A DNA stretch of 64,000 bases from contig CM077115.1 of NCBI GenBank assembly GCA_039619475.1, forward strand, positions 182,868,106-182,932,105, read 5' to 3'. This document shows positions 11,047 through 21,914 of this stretch, piece after piece (the first letter of the stretch is position 1; each line of letters begins with the position of its first letter). The notes under the pieces are model-generated. The model ran no database searches, had not been told where the DNA came from, and saw only the letters and a program-made list of their open reading frames with translations. The DNA comes from Icerya purchasi (Eukaryota; Arthropoda; Insecta; Hemiptera; Monophlebidae). Both the position numbers and the translations under genes were made by a program.

Positions 11047-12790
11047 ATTACCAGTATGTACGAGTAGCATTTCCATTTACGTAACATTGCTTTTGATTTA
11101 ATGTAAGATCAAACCAATTTGAAAATTTATACTAATTTCTGGCAACAGTTATGATATGTCTTCTTTTTCTTAAAAGCTTCCAGTTGACTGAATCTTCTTT
11201 CGTTACCATGATTCTATCGCTGTAACACTTTTTGAACATGGAGAGATAGTTGGATATGACAGTAGAAGACACTTTGGAGGAACACAGCGGTTGACGCGCA
11301 AACAGCTCATATGCTGCCCCTATACAACAACATTGGTTTTTTTTCCGATGGCGCAAGTATATACCAAGACAATCAGACTAGTATGGTCGATGCAGTTCCC
11401 TGCGGGAAAGGAAATATGATGCTAAAGAGGAAGTCATAATGGGTTTGGTTAAGGGAAAAGATCGAAAAGAAGTAAGGAATAGTGAACAAAGAACAGGGAA
11501 GGGAATGCCACTATTTGGGGGGACATCCTAGCCTTTAGATAAAGATCCTGAACGCAAGGCAGCGGGTTTAGTGGTGTACGGTTTGACAGCGACTAAACCT
11601 TGCTGAGGGTGAGACAGTTATAAGGTTTTGCGAACTTTCAGCAGACATTTCAAACTGCTAATCCGTATCCTCGTGACTCATTGCCCTGTCACTACTGGAA
11701 TCGTCTGCTGGAGACTTTTCACCGGTAGTCGCTCTTGGTTTACAGTTGCTTATTGGTTATTCGCAGCTAACCAGTATATCTGCTGGCCATTTATCCGCCA
11801 TCTTTGGGCGCGCTCCGTTCCGGTTACAGCTCCCCGGACCCAGAAAGGTACAGAGGTACCGCTGGTCGGGGTTACACATATACATATATTAGTGGTCAAT
11901 CCTTCGGTACTTCTATCCATTAGGTGAAAAATAAAGAAATCTGATATCACCTCTCTGGCAGCAAAGATTATCCTGGTTGCCGGTAGAAATTTGGGAAATC
12001 GATGCAAGGAAAAATGCTTACTGTACAAAACGTCAGTCACCCGTCAGTGTCCAGTATTACGGAATTTTGATTAAATGATCTTTTAGTCGTTCGTGTTTTG
12101 TCCGCCAGACGGTACAAGTACTTCTCTGACGTCATCGAGTAACTAAGAACCTACTTAAAAGCTCTCATATATATCGGAAGCGTACCCGGAAAACATGCTT
12201 AATCAGGGCCACTTCGGGTGCTGCATATGTTACAGATATTTTATCGTAGCGAAATAATAACGTTGGACAAGTCTAACAAAAATCTCTCGATCGTGAGAAA
12301 CAAAAAGCGGTGTCGAAGCGGTAGTGCAGCGAACCACAGCGATCATTAGGTCGGAAATTCAGAAAAGTTTATTCATGAAGCAAACGTATTCACTTTTAAA
12401 TAGATTTCTTAACGTTTTTATAATTTGCTTTTAAATAATATGTTTCTTTTTTTATTATAAGACGAAAGCGCTGTATATATTTCAACGAATATATAGTTTT
12501 TAAATTAAAGTTACTTAATCATCTTTTTGTTTACTTACTTTTTTTTTTAAATTCATTTTGCATTATTAACTTTTGTTGCTTACATAAATTATTTCCTTTA
12601 TCGAAATTTAAATATCAGTTTTTTTTTATATAAATTCATTTCTTATTTTTTGAAATTGTAAGAAAATGGGCTTTTAATTTGGTTTTGTTTGTGCAGTATG
12701 CGCGCGATTGTATGTCGAGTTAATTGCATTTCAATATTTTTCTATCTTAGACAAGTACGAGTACTGGGTAAAAAATAAGCATTGGTCACT
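11047..12790. other. No recognisable gene; one short sequence shared with 61.6 kb
   Basis: Frames are short and give no domain. At 11,512-11,536 the sequence TATTTGGGGGGACATCCTAG and the following CCTTT recur, with a few differences, at 61,631-61,656. Both lie next to purine-rich stretches, so they may be pieces of one dispersed repeat. Nothing else stands out. Confidence 0.5.
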
Positions 12791-12792
12791 GA

Positions 12793-13027
12793 TGTTATAC
12801 ATATATATGTAAAAACTCGGCCATTTTGGCTTCGCAAGGGGCTCTTCCCCTTGATCCGTCTTGCTTACATTTCTATCTCTTTCTCTTCTATACTTTGCAA
12901 TAAAATTATTAAAATTTACAACGTCACTCCTACCAGCATCGACACAGAAAAAAAAAAAAAGCATTCGTTACATAAAATTGGGACATTTTTTCTAGGGGCC
13001 GGCCTAAGAATTACGTTGTAATTAATA

Positions 13028-13045
<18 letters not shown>
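12793..13045. mobile_element. Helentron-like non-autonomous repeat, copy A
   Basis: This copy shares its layout and sequence with copy B at 27,989-28,470. Both contain ACTCGGCCATTTTGGC (12,815 here), a hairpin CAAGGGG-CTCT-CCCCTTG, a run reading TCTCTTTCTCTTCTATACTT, the motif TTACATAAAATTGGGACATT, and a right end AAGAATTACGTTGTAATTAA followed by (TA)n. Both are flanked by TA-rich sequence. Internal inverted repeats, a strong subterminal hairpin and insertion into TA microsatellite suggest a Helentron-associated element. No Rep/helicase is encoded. The family assignment is inference; the repeat relationship is seen directly. Confidence 0.75.
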
Positions 13046-13058
<13 letters not shown>

Positions 13059-14190
13059 CATGATCCAAGTCGTTCCCAGGTTTAACCAGCCTTCGGAATA
13101 ATTGGGTACCAGAGAAATCTGGGAAAGTAAAGACGGTCGAAAAAAAGAAACTAGCCCCAATATTCTCTTCAGATTCACTAGGCTTAGTATTAAGATCTTA
13201 ACTTCACAATCCATGATACCTTATCAAGGATATATGGGAATTACTTTACTTTACTTAGTATATCCATATATATTTAAGGTTGAAATTTTCGATTCGTAAA
13301 ATTCAGAATATTTTAGCCATCATCTGCTAACGAAAACAGTTCAACTAAATACGTCAGTGGCTTAATTCTAGAACTGCGCAGATTCGACTTTGAGCTGCAA
13401 AATCCTGGGGAAACAATCACACTAAATCGTAGATGTGTAAATAGTGTTTCTTTGGAACTTTTTTTTTTTTTTTTTTATTCCGTTCTTTTAAAACGTATTA
13501 TTTGATTCAATAATTACTCGACAAATCACGATTCATTACGAATCAGTTACGAACGCTATCAGGTTATCAATCAGTTCCTCTGCCGATCAGGAGGTGCTTT
13601 ACTGCCAGCTGGCGACTTTCTTTTCTTATTGCGAGCTAGTACTTCACCTGGAAGCGAGAAAAAGCAAAGAGATACTTTTTACGCTAGCGTCTAGATGTTT
13701 TTAAGAAATTATCCCTTACCGCACAAACGTGCACATACTAATCGTGACTGTTCCAGATCGCGCTGAAGAAAGTATATGATTTCGAGGATAGCTGATAAAA
13801 TCGCAGAACCGAAGCAATTCTACAAGCGACTAGATTACAAGACGAATTAAACTGCGCATATAATGATTCGTTATAGTGATTCGTTGCAAATACCACGACA
13901 CTTGTACCAATAATATCGAACATTCTGCCGGTACTAGTTGAATAAATATGCCAGAAGAGCTTTGAGCAATGCCATACATACTTTTTTTTAATAATTTCAT
14001 TCGACTATAATCGCAAAAGCTTTTCTACGGGTGCTGCGAACTAAGAACATTTACAAAAATAATGCAGTAAACCGCATTCTTTCATCGAATATGATTAATC
14101 ATTCTTAAAATACAAAAATCAGCTTCTACAGTACTACAGCGCGCACTCTGCTATGCTTACATTAAACTCGTGTAAATTATATCATATATA
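13046..14190. other. No recognisable gene
   Basis: AT-rich sequence with short unrelated frames and a run of 18 T at 13,459-13,476. No terminal repeats or coding motifs seen. Confidence 0.5.
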
Positions 14191-14194
14191 TGCA

Positions 14195-14578
14195 AATCGC
14201 GCATCTGTTTCTGTTCCTCTTCATAACACTCACAATTTTCCTACTATTCATTCTTCACCTCCAACTAAATCTTTAACCTTCCGTAAAACAAAATCGCCTA
14301 AATTCTCTTCTAAGCCTACTCCCCATTTTCCTTCTCTTCCTGTCTATCATATTCCTTCTCCCACAAATGGATGGGCACTAAGCAAACCCTACCCATCCTC
14401 TAGTAACGATTCTTCTAACAATCCTTCTAACCTCTCTTCTTCTTCTGAATTTTCTCCTTCTATTAATAATCTCTCAACAGCCATTTTGGACTTGATATCA
14501 TCCTTTAACGTTGACTCCTCTTCAAACTTTGCTAATTCTCTTTCCGCTTTTCTTTCCAGTAACCTTCACCTTAAATAA
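14195..14578 (+). pseudogene. I-like ORF1 (gag-like) C-terminal tail, 5'-truncated
   Basis: A Ser/Pro/Asn-rich frame of about 125 codons ends at 14,578. It shows low-complexity stretches such as SSSNDSSNNPSNLSSSS and ends FANSLSAFLSSNLHLK. ORF1 proteins of these elements bind RNA and end in a poorly conserved tail; the Cys/His knuckles that would precede this tail are absent, so the copy begins inside ORF1. An upstream ATG-initiated frame starts at 14,153, but its first codons probably belong to flanking DNA. A comparable ORF1 tail with knuckles upstream exists on the minus strand at 50.1-50.8 kb. Confidence 0.6.
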
Positions 14579-14723
14579 TCCTTATTCTTTGCTTCACCTT
14601 TGCACTCGCAAATATATTCTCCTTCACCTTCTAGATAAATTTTAACTCTGTTTTATCTTAATTTTCTCCTTACTCATTCTCCTTTTTCTTTTATGTTTCT
14701 CTCCCTCTTTTTAATTTTTCAAT

Positions 14724-17700
14724 ATGTCCTTCAAATTTAATATTCTCCAGTGGAATTGTCGCAGCATTAAAGCTAATAGACTTGCCTTGGAGAGTTTACT
14801 TGATATGCATCAAATTCACATTGCCTTAATTTCCGAATCATGGCTCAAACAATCTGAAACGTTTCATCTTAAAGATTTCTCCGTGGTTCGTTCTGATAGA
14901 ATAGACGGCTACGGTGGTGCTGCCATCCTTATTAGAAATAATATACATTTCCAATATCAAAATGTACACTTCTCTTCTGTGCCATCTTCTCGTGATCCGA
15001 ATGTAGTCCACATTTCTATTCCTTCCATTTTTCCCCGCCCATTAAACATAGTCTGTACGTACTTTCCTCCGAATTTTAATCTCAATAATTTTCCCTTTCC
15101 CTCCTTTCTTAATAGTATTCCTCCCCCCTTCATTATTGGAGGTGATTGGAACGCTCATTCTCCTCTTTGGGGTTGTTCTAGTCGAAACAGTAATGGAGTG
15201 GTTCTTGAAAACATTATCCTCGGACATAATCTTATCCTCCTTAATGATCAATCTCCTACTTTGTACAAAAGCCCTTCCATTTTTAGCGCAGTCAATCTCT
15301 CCTTTTCTTCTCCTGATCTTGCTCTTAACTGTTCCTGGAAAACTCTTGATGGTACTTTTGGAAGTGACCATGTCCCTATTATTGTATCGTTCAAAAGTCT
15401 TCCCCCATCATCCATTTACTTCAAGCCCCTCTATGCCTCCAAATGGTGTATCCCCAAAACTAATTGGGAACAATTTAGTCGTTCTGTTGACTCTTCTCTT
15501 TCCCTTTTGCATCATTAATTAGATCCTATTTCAAAGTACAAATACTTTACAGATTCCATCTTACTCGCCCTTTCTTCCTCATCACCTCCAGTGCCTTCTA
15601 AACCTCGCCGTCATGTAGCTTCATCCTTATGGTGGAATAATAACTGCAAGGTGGCTTTTGATGCCAGCGTCGCTACTTTTAGAACCTTCCGTCACTGTTC
15701 CTCCTTTTCAAATTTTATTGACCATAGAAAAGCTAACGCTAGAGCCAGATACATCCTAAAACAAGCCAAGAAGGAATCTTGGAAAAAACTTTGCTCTTCC
15801 TTTTCCCGGACCACGTCTATTTCCCAAATTTGGAGAATGGCCAAAGCCTTCAAAACTCCCAAATCCGAACACCCTTCTTATCATAACATCTCTTCTGACA
15901 TACTTGAATCCTTTATTGACAATCTAGCTCCCAGTTATGTTCCTTCCTTTGACGAAGTAAGTTCTCCTTCTTCTTCTCTTCCAAATTCATCTCACTTCCT
16001 CACTTCAGAATTCCACTTCAATGAACTCCTCTTTTCGTTGCAAAAATCCTCCAATTCGACTCCAGGAATCGACAAAATTTCCTTCCTTGTTCTTAAAAAT
16101 CTCTCTAATTTCTCACTCAAAATTCTCCTCGAAATTTTCAATTATTTTCTTCTCTCAGGACTTACACCTCCTATTTGGAATTCATTTATAATTATCCCAA
16201 TTCCTAAGAAAATTCCAAATTCTTTTCGACCTATTTCTTTGGCTCCTTGTTTAAGAAAACTATTCGAGAGTATGCTAAACCGGCGCCTTGTTTGGTGGCT
16301 GGAACATAATAATCTCGTCTCCTACAATATGTTCGGTTTTCGTCCTGGTCTTGGTCCTTCTGACTGCATCAGCCTTTTTCTTTCTGACATATATAAAGCT
16401 CTTCTCGAAAGAAAATACACGATCGCTGCCTTTGTTGATGTAGTTTCTGCTTTCGATAAGGTTCATCTTCCATCCCTTAAAAATAAGATGATTTCTATTG
16501 GCATTCCTGTTCAACTTTCTTCCCTGATAATTCAGCTCTTTCAAAGTAGAACCATTTATCTTTCCACTCCTTCCTTCTCTGGCTCTAGATGTGTATTCCG
16601 TGGCCTTCCTCAAGGGTCACGTTTGAGTCCTACTCTTTTTAATATCTATTCGCTTGAAATAGCTTCTCTTCCCGTCTCAGCCTCTACACTCCTTTTCGCG
16701 GATGATATTCTTATTTATTACTCCTCAACTTCCATCCTCTCTGCTAAAGATGAAATCAATAATTCGTTGAACTTGCTTGAATCCGCTCTATCCAACATCC
16801 ATCTAACCATTTCATCCTCTAAATCTGTTTGTATGGTTTTTTCCTTTCGTCCCTATAATACTTCCTTAATTAATGTCTCTTTGAACAATTTATCTATTCC
16901 ATTAGTTAGGTCCTTCTGCTATCTTGGCGTTTTCCTAGACAGTCGTTTATCCTTTCGCGAACATATTTCCTACCTATATACTTCCTGTCTTACGAGAACT
17001 AATTTATTAAAGGCTCTTTCTCCACACAAATGGGGTGGCGACCCCAGTGTTCTTCTTATTCTATATAAATCTACTATTCGTTCCAAACTTGATTACTGTT
17101 CCTTCATTTATGGCAATGCTCCTAAACATCTTCTTTCCAAACTCGATAAAGTCCAAAATTCATGTCTTCGTCTTTGCCTCGGTGTTCTGAAATCCTCCCC
17201 CATTCCTGCAGTACTTTCAGAATCCAACATTCATCCTTTACACATTCGTAGATCCTTTCTTGGGGATCGCTTCCTCATAAAACGTCTTCCTATTAAGTCT
17301 TCTAAATTAGTTTCTGCTTATTCCTACATCCTGGCCAATTGGCGGTTTTCTCCCCTGAAAATTCCTATTCTTTCTCATGTCTCTCGACGTCTTGCTCCTT
17401 ATTCTTCATTTATCTACTCATATCATAAACTCCCGTTCTTTACATTCAGCTTTATAGATTTTTTATATCCTCCTAATTTGTTTTTCCTTCCTTCTCATAC
17501 TAAATATTCGCCTTCTATCGCTTTAAGCGAGTACAACGCAGCTTTGAGGACTCTATTTCCTTCTTCGTCTGTCCTCTTTACGGATGGTTCCAAAAGCGAT
17601 GAGGGGGTCGGAGCTTCCTTTCTTATTTCTTCTCTTCCACACTACGAACTTTATAAACTTCCTTCCTTCTGTTCCATTTTCACTGCAGAATCGTATGCAA

Positions 17701-18458
17701 TACTCCGTGCAGTTCTCTTCATTGCACTTTCCTCCTATAATAATAAATACCTTATTTGTTCTGACTCCATGAGCGTCTTGCAGGCTATATCCTCCCCTTT
17801 TCCATCCTCTTCATGCGACTACATTATCCTTTCCATTCGTTCCTTAATTGCAAATCTCTTCTTAGTTCGTTCCATTCAAATCGATCTTCTTTGGATTCCC
17901 AGTCATAGCGGCATCGCAGGCAACAACCTAGTTGACTCGTTTGCTCGCTCTGCTTCCTATAACGGCAAATTTGTCAATAAATTTCCTGCCAATAATATCC
18001 TCTTTCCATCCAAACGAGCACACCTCAAATCATGGTTGGATACCTACATTACCTCCTTTTCCAATCCTCATTCCTTTTACAAACTCTTGCAACCTCTTCC
18101 TTCATCACGTTCCTGGTTTGCTGATTTCCCTGGTTTCAGTCGTTCCGTTATTTCCTCCATAACACGTCTTCGTCTCAACCATAATTGTCTTCCTTCCTCT
18201 CTCTTTCGTTTTTCTATTGTTTCTTCCCCATACTGTAATTTTCATCCCTCGGATCATGACTGTGTTTGTGATGCAAATCATATCCTTTTTGAATGCTCTC
18301 TTCTTGTACAGCAGCGTTCCCTCCTCTACACTAAGCTTCTCCACCTAAAACTACCTACTCCTTTTTGTGCTTCCTACATACTTTCCTTTCCTTCACCAGA
18401 TGTTGTTCCAATCTTAGCGGAGTTCATTTCCTCTATTTCTTTATATATCAAAATTTAA
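14724..18458 (+). pseudogene. I-like ORF2: endonuclease, reverse transcriptase, RNase H, with one in-frame stop
   Basis: The frame runs 1,245 codons from ATG 14,724 to the stop ending at 18,458, interrupted only by TAA at 15,516-15,518; the reading on both sides is in the same phase. Residues 1-230 are an APE-type endonuclease (ILQWNCRS, LISESWL, GGDWNAHSPLWG, GSDHVPI). RT follows: STPGIDKIS, FRPISLAPC, FGFRPGLGPSDC, AFVDVVSAFDKV, GLPQGSRLSPTLFN and the catalytic FADD at 16,695-16,706, then CYLGVFLDS. RNase H spans about 17,570-17,965 with LFTDGSKSDEGVG, FTAES, CSDSMS and WIPSHSGIAG plus the final Asp. A Cys/His segment (CVCDANHILFEC) precedes the C-terminus. All catalytic residues I can identify are intact, so inactivation is recent. 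Confidence 0.92.
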
Positions 18459-18537
18459 TCCTGTTTTCGTAATTCTTTGATGATGGGTCATTGCCCTTGG
18501 TTGGCGTTCCCCCCCCAAAAAAAAAAAAAAAAAAAAA

Positions 18538-19060
18538 GCGGTTATCACGCACGTTTATAAAAAAAAAAAAAACCTTTCTTTAATTAATGATATTTTTCAA
18601 TTTTTACACCAAATAAAACATTTAGCGTGCGCGCGCGCGCGCGACTCGAGCAAGTGCATATAAGTTGTTTCGGAATGCGTGAACCGGCTGAGACAAAATA
18701 GTAATTCACACACGTATTTAACAGTCCTCAGAGAAAACCAGAAATATTAATTGAAATCGAAAATATATTTTTCGCCGCAGTTAGTAAGTTCGTTGAGAAT
18801 AAATTAAAAAAACCGACTTCAACATTCAGTCTAAAAACTTAATAAAATAAAAAGTTATTTGATAAGAATAAAATTATTGCTACATTTTTGTACATCAATA
18901 CTTATTGGAGCCGGCGCTAAATTTAAATGACCGTAAAACTTAAGAATAATTTACAGTCATTTTTTATAAGCCAATCATTAGAAACATCAGGAGTACTATT
19001 TGATAAAAAGTAATATATTTCAAAGTAGTATACTTAAGCGGATATTATTCAGAGTACTCG

Positions 19061-19099
<39 letters not shown>

Positions 19100-19230
19100 T
19101 GAGGATATTTTATGAATATTCTTAAACAGCGCTGATACTTATTATAGTCAGTACTAAATTTGGATAATGACTCTGGTCTTTAAATTGTGAACAGCCTTCT
19201 AATATTTCAACATCCTTTCCAACACACACT
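18538..19230. repeat. Simple repeats: (GC)n and (TA)n
   Basis: Downstream of the poly(A) tail lie a second A-run (18,559-18,572), an alternating GC run (18,626-18,642) and a (TA)n run (19,061-19,096). No coding content is seen between them. Confidence 0.75.
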
Positions 19231-19475
19231 TTCATCCTCATTCAATACACGAGGCGCTAGTTATGTTACCGTGTTCGATTAAGTTCTCTCCTTTTCACTC
19301 GCATTTCACTTTCTCACTTCTGATTTCCATTTTAATAAATTCCTTTTTCCATTAAAAAAATTCTCTAACTCGACCCTGGGACCCGATAGGGTTTTATCAC
19401 CTAAAAACCTTTCTATTATAAATTGAAAGTTAACTCTATAGGCTTGAATGTTTATTTATGTTTATAATTTAATAT
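19231..19475 (+). pseudogene. Decayed I-like RT fragment
   Basis: Conceptual translation gives ASYVTVFD, FHFLTSDFHFNKFLFPLKK, FSNSTLGPDRV and KNLS with stops between. These align in order with PSYVPSFDEV, HFLTSEFHFNELLFSLQK, SSNSTPGIDKI and KNLS of the long copy at 16.0-16.1 kb. It covers only the linker and start of RT. A pyrimidine-rich stretch continues to about 19,750 but I could not match it confidently. This is an old, independent copy just 0.7 kb downstream of the long one. Confidence 0.7.
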
Positions 19476-20567
19476 TTCATCTTGTTGAAATTACTTTTAC
19501 TCACTTTCATATCTTTTCGATTTTCTGATCCCCAGATCCTCTCCACTTTGAACCTTAATTACTTTGTTTCTAAAAATGTCAGACTTTTCTTCGAAATTCC
19601 GTTTATCCGAGATCTCTGGTAGTTTCAGAAAATCTAGTCTATTCAGATACTATCGTATTCCACTTATCGGTCGATTCTTTCTATTCTTCACGTGATTTTC
19701 CTCCTTTTCCATTTTCTACTTGCTCTCTTTGCTTATCCATTCTTTGAATATCGAATTGATAAAAAGTGGAAAATTACATTTTTCAAGTTTTACATCTTCA
19801 CGCGTGCTTTATTTAAGTTACAAAAATCGTAGGTTTAAAATTTTAATTAACACAGTAATTTTATTTCTCTCTTCGCCACTGTAATAACCTTCGCAGTTAA
19901 GCGTTTTAAATGGCGGAAAATAAAATTTCTTAGAAACTAATCCGGAAAATCACTATATATGAGGACTTGTTAGAACACAATGTTCACAACCAATCGGGAA
20001 ATTTTTTTTGGTAACAGGTTGAATTGTACGAATCATCGTATTTTGTCGAAATTTTAGTAGTTTTAGGGATTAGCGTATTTTATTAAGAAGAAATTAAAAC
20101 GGTAAAGTAAAAAGCATCATGGCGATGAAATTTGTTTTCCCTTACGGCAATACACGGAACAGTCTGCGATTACAATGTTGCCAAAGTCCGATTTTCCCAG
20201 ATACAACTGAGTGTCGACTGAATTTTATCAAAAATTACATTATCGCGAAGTTAAAAGTGCTCGGCTGAATGCAGGCCCTGAAATCGAATTGATTGAAACT
20301 GATCAAAGACAAAAGAACAGGAAAAAAGGAAAACTGAAGTCCAGTATTCTCTTCACAGAACGCGTAATGTATGTGCACTGATATGAACTCTTTACACTCT
20401 CCCATAGTAATCCAAGAGTTCATGAAATTTTTTTACCGAAATATATACTAAACAGATCTAGATGTTTCGAACAAAGTTATTTCAGACTACCCGTGCGGAT
20501 TTGAAATGGATCGGAATGCAATCGGCTCGTCGGTATTTGGAAAAAAAAACGAACTAAATCCTAGCAT
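19476..20567. other. No recognisable gene
   Basis: AT-rich sequence, partly pyrimidine-rich to about 19,750. No coding motif, tail or terminal repeat could be supported. Confidence 0.45.
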
Positions 20568-21914
20568 TCTCTAACTCTATATTTTTCCGCTGGCTTGGAA
20601 ATTTTCGCAGATAATTATTATACCGAAGCCTGGCAAACCGTCTGAGGTGGTCTCATCATTTACACCTTTCGTCTAGTTGCTTCCTGTCCTCTCAAAGATA
20701 CTGGAGAAATTAATTTTAAAACAGTTGTTCCCAATATTATCTGCCAATACAATTATTCCCGATTTTCAATTTGGTTTTCGTGAGCACCACAACACTATAG
20801 TCACAGACTAACCAAAATTATTGAAAATAGTTTGGAAAACAAGAATATTTGTACGGCCGCGTTTCTGGATGTCCAGCAGGCTTTCGATATGGTATGGCAT
20901 CAAGGATTATTGCATAAAATTAAACTTCTGCTTTCTCATTGCTATCTACTATTTAAATCGTACATACAAGAAAGATATTTTCGAGTGAAAATAACCGATG
21001 AATACTCAGATATTTTTCCGGTAAGGGCCGGGGTCCCGCAGGGGAGCATTCTGGGTCCAATATTATAGTTAATCTACACGCCCGACTTTCACGATGCTGG
21101 ATAATACAGAAGTAGCTTTATACGCGGATGACGCAGCCATCTTGGCCGTTGATAAGTGTGAAAACACAGCCTCAGAAAAACTCACTTCGGCATGTGGAAA
21201 CTTGGCTAAAACGATGATGGCGCATAGTAGTCAATGAAAGTAAGTCGACGCATATTTCATTTACAAATCGAAAAATTGAACGCCTGCCAATCAAAATAAA
21301 TAACGTCGTAATACCCTAATAAGATAAAATATTTAGGCATGCACTTATAGGCTGACCTGGAGTACTCACATTCAGAAAAAAATTGAGCATTTGAGGTTTA
21401 AAACTAGAGAGCCATGTCGTGGCTGTTAGCTAAGAGATCGGGCTTGTCTTTAGACAATAAAACTCTATTATATAAAACAGTAGCTCTAAAACCGATCTGG
21501 CTGTACGGTTTACAGCTGCGGGGCTGCGCAAAAACATCGAACTTACAGAAAATACAACGATATCAAAATATGGTACTGAGAACCATTACTGGAGCCCCCT
21601 GGCACGTCTCAAATTATACCCTCCATAATGACTTAAACGTCATGTTTGATGGAATCAAAAAAACAAGCAAATAAACATGTCGCTCGACTTAGCATCCATA
21701 TGAACCCACTTGCTACCAATTTTCTGGATAACTCCGGCGTGAAATACGCAGACTGTGGCGAAATAAGCCTTTAGACCTCGTCCAGCTATTATAAAGTTCA
21801 GAGGGAGTACTATCGAGTACGACCCCTCCACAAAATATTCTTCATCACATTACATTAATCGCTTAAAGTTGGTCAGTTGTGATGGAAAAAAAAAAAAAAA
21901 ATCTGTAACTCTGT
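20568..21914 (+). mobile_element. Jockey-like non-LTR retrotransposon, 5'-truncated and decayed, with diverged TSD
   Basis: RT frames run from about 20,585 to 21,850 and end at an A-run of 16 (21,886-21,901). RT motifs in order: QIIIIPKPGKPSE, a decayed F/Y-R-P-I box, QFGFREHHNT, TAAFLDVQQAFDMVWH, VRAGVPQGSILGPIL, LYADDAAILA (near 21,120), then YKTVALKPIWLYGLQLRGCA and the C-terminal Jockey-type segment. Stops and frameshifts separate the pieces. The flanks TCTCTAACTCTAT (20,568-20,580) and TCTGTAACTCTGT (21,902-21,914) match at 11 of 13 positions, a plausible aged target duplication. It has no endonuclease because of 5' truncation. Confidence 0.85.

Larger units (their letters stand above)
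14195..18537 (+). mobile_element. I-like non-LTR retrotransposon, nearly complete (ORF1 tail, EN, RT, RNase H, poly(A))
   Basis: This 4.3-kb element holds the end of ORF1, a 145-bp spacer, a long ORF2 with endonuclease, reverse transcriptase and RNase H, a short 3' UTR and a poly(A) run at 18,517-18,537. The order EN-RT-RNase H and the motif wording point to the I group of LINEs, which often carry RNase H; this is inference without alignment. ORF1 lacks its zinc-knuckle part, so the copy is 5'-truncated within ORF1. The coding strand is strongly pyrimidine-rich (Ser, Leu, Pro, Phe), as in all related copies in the window. I could not find a convincing target duplication, and the left boundary is set by composition only. 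Confidence 0.9.
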
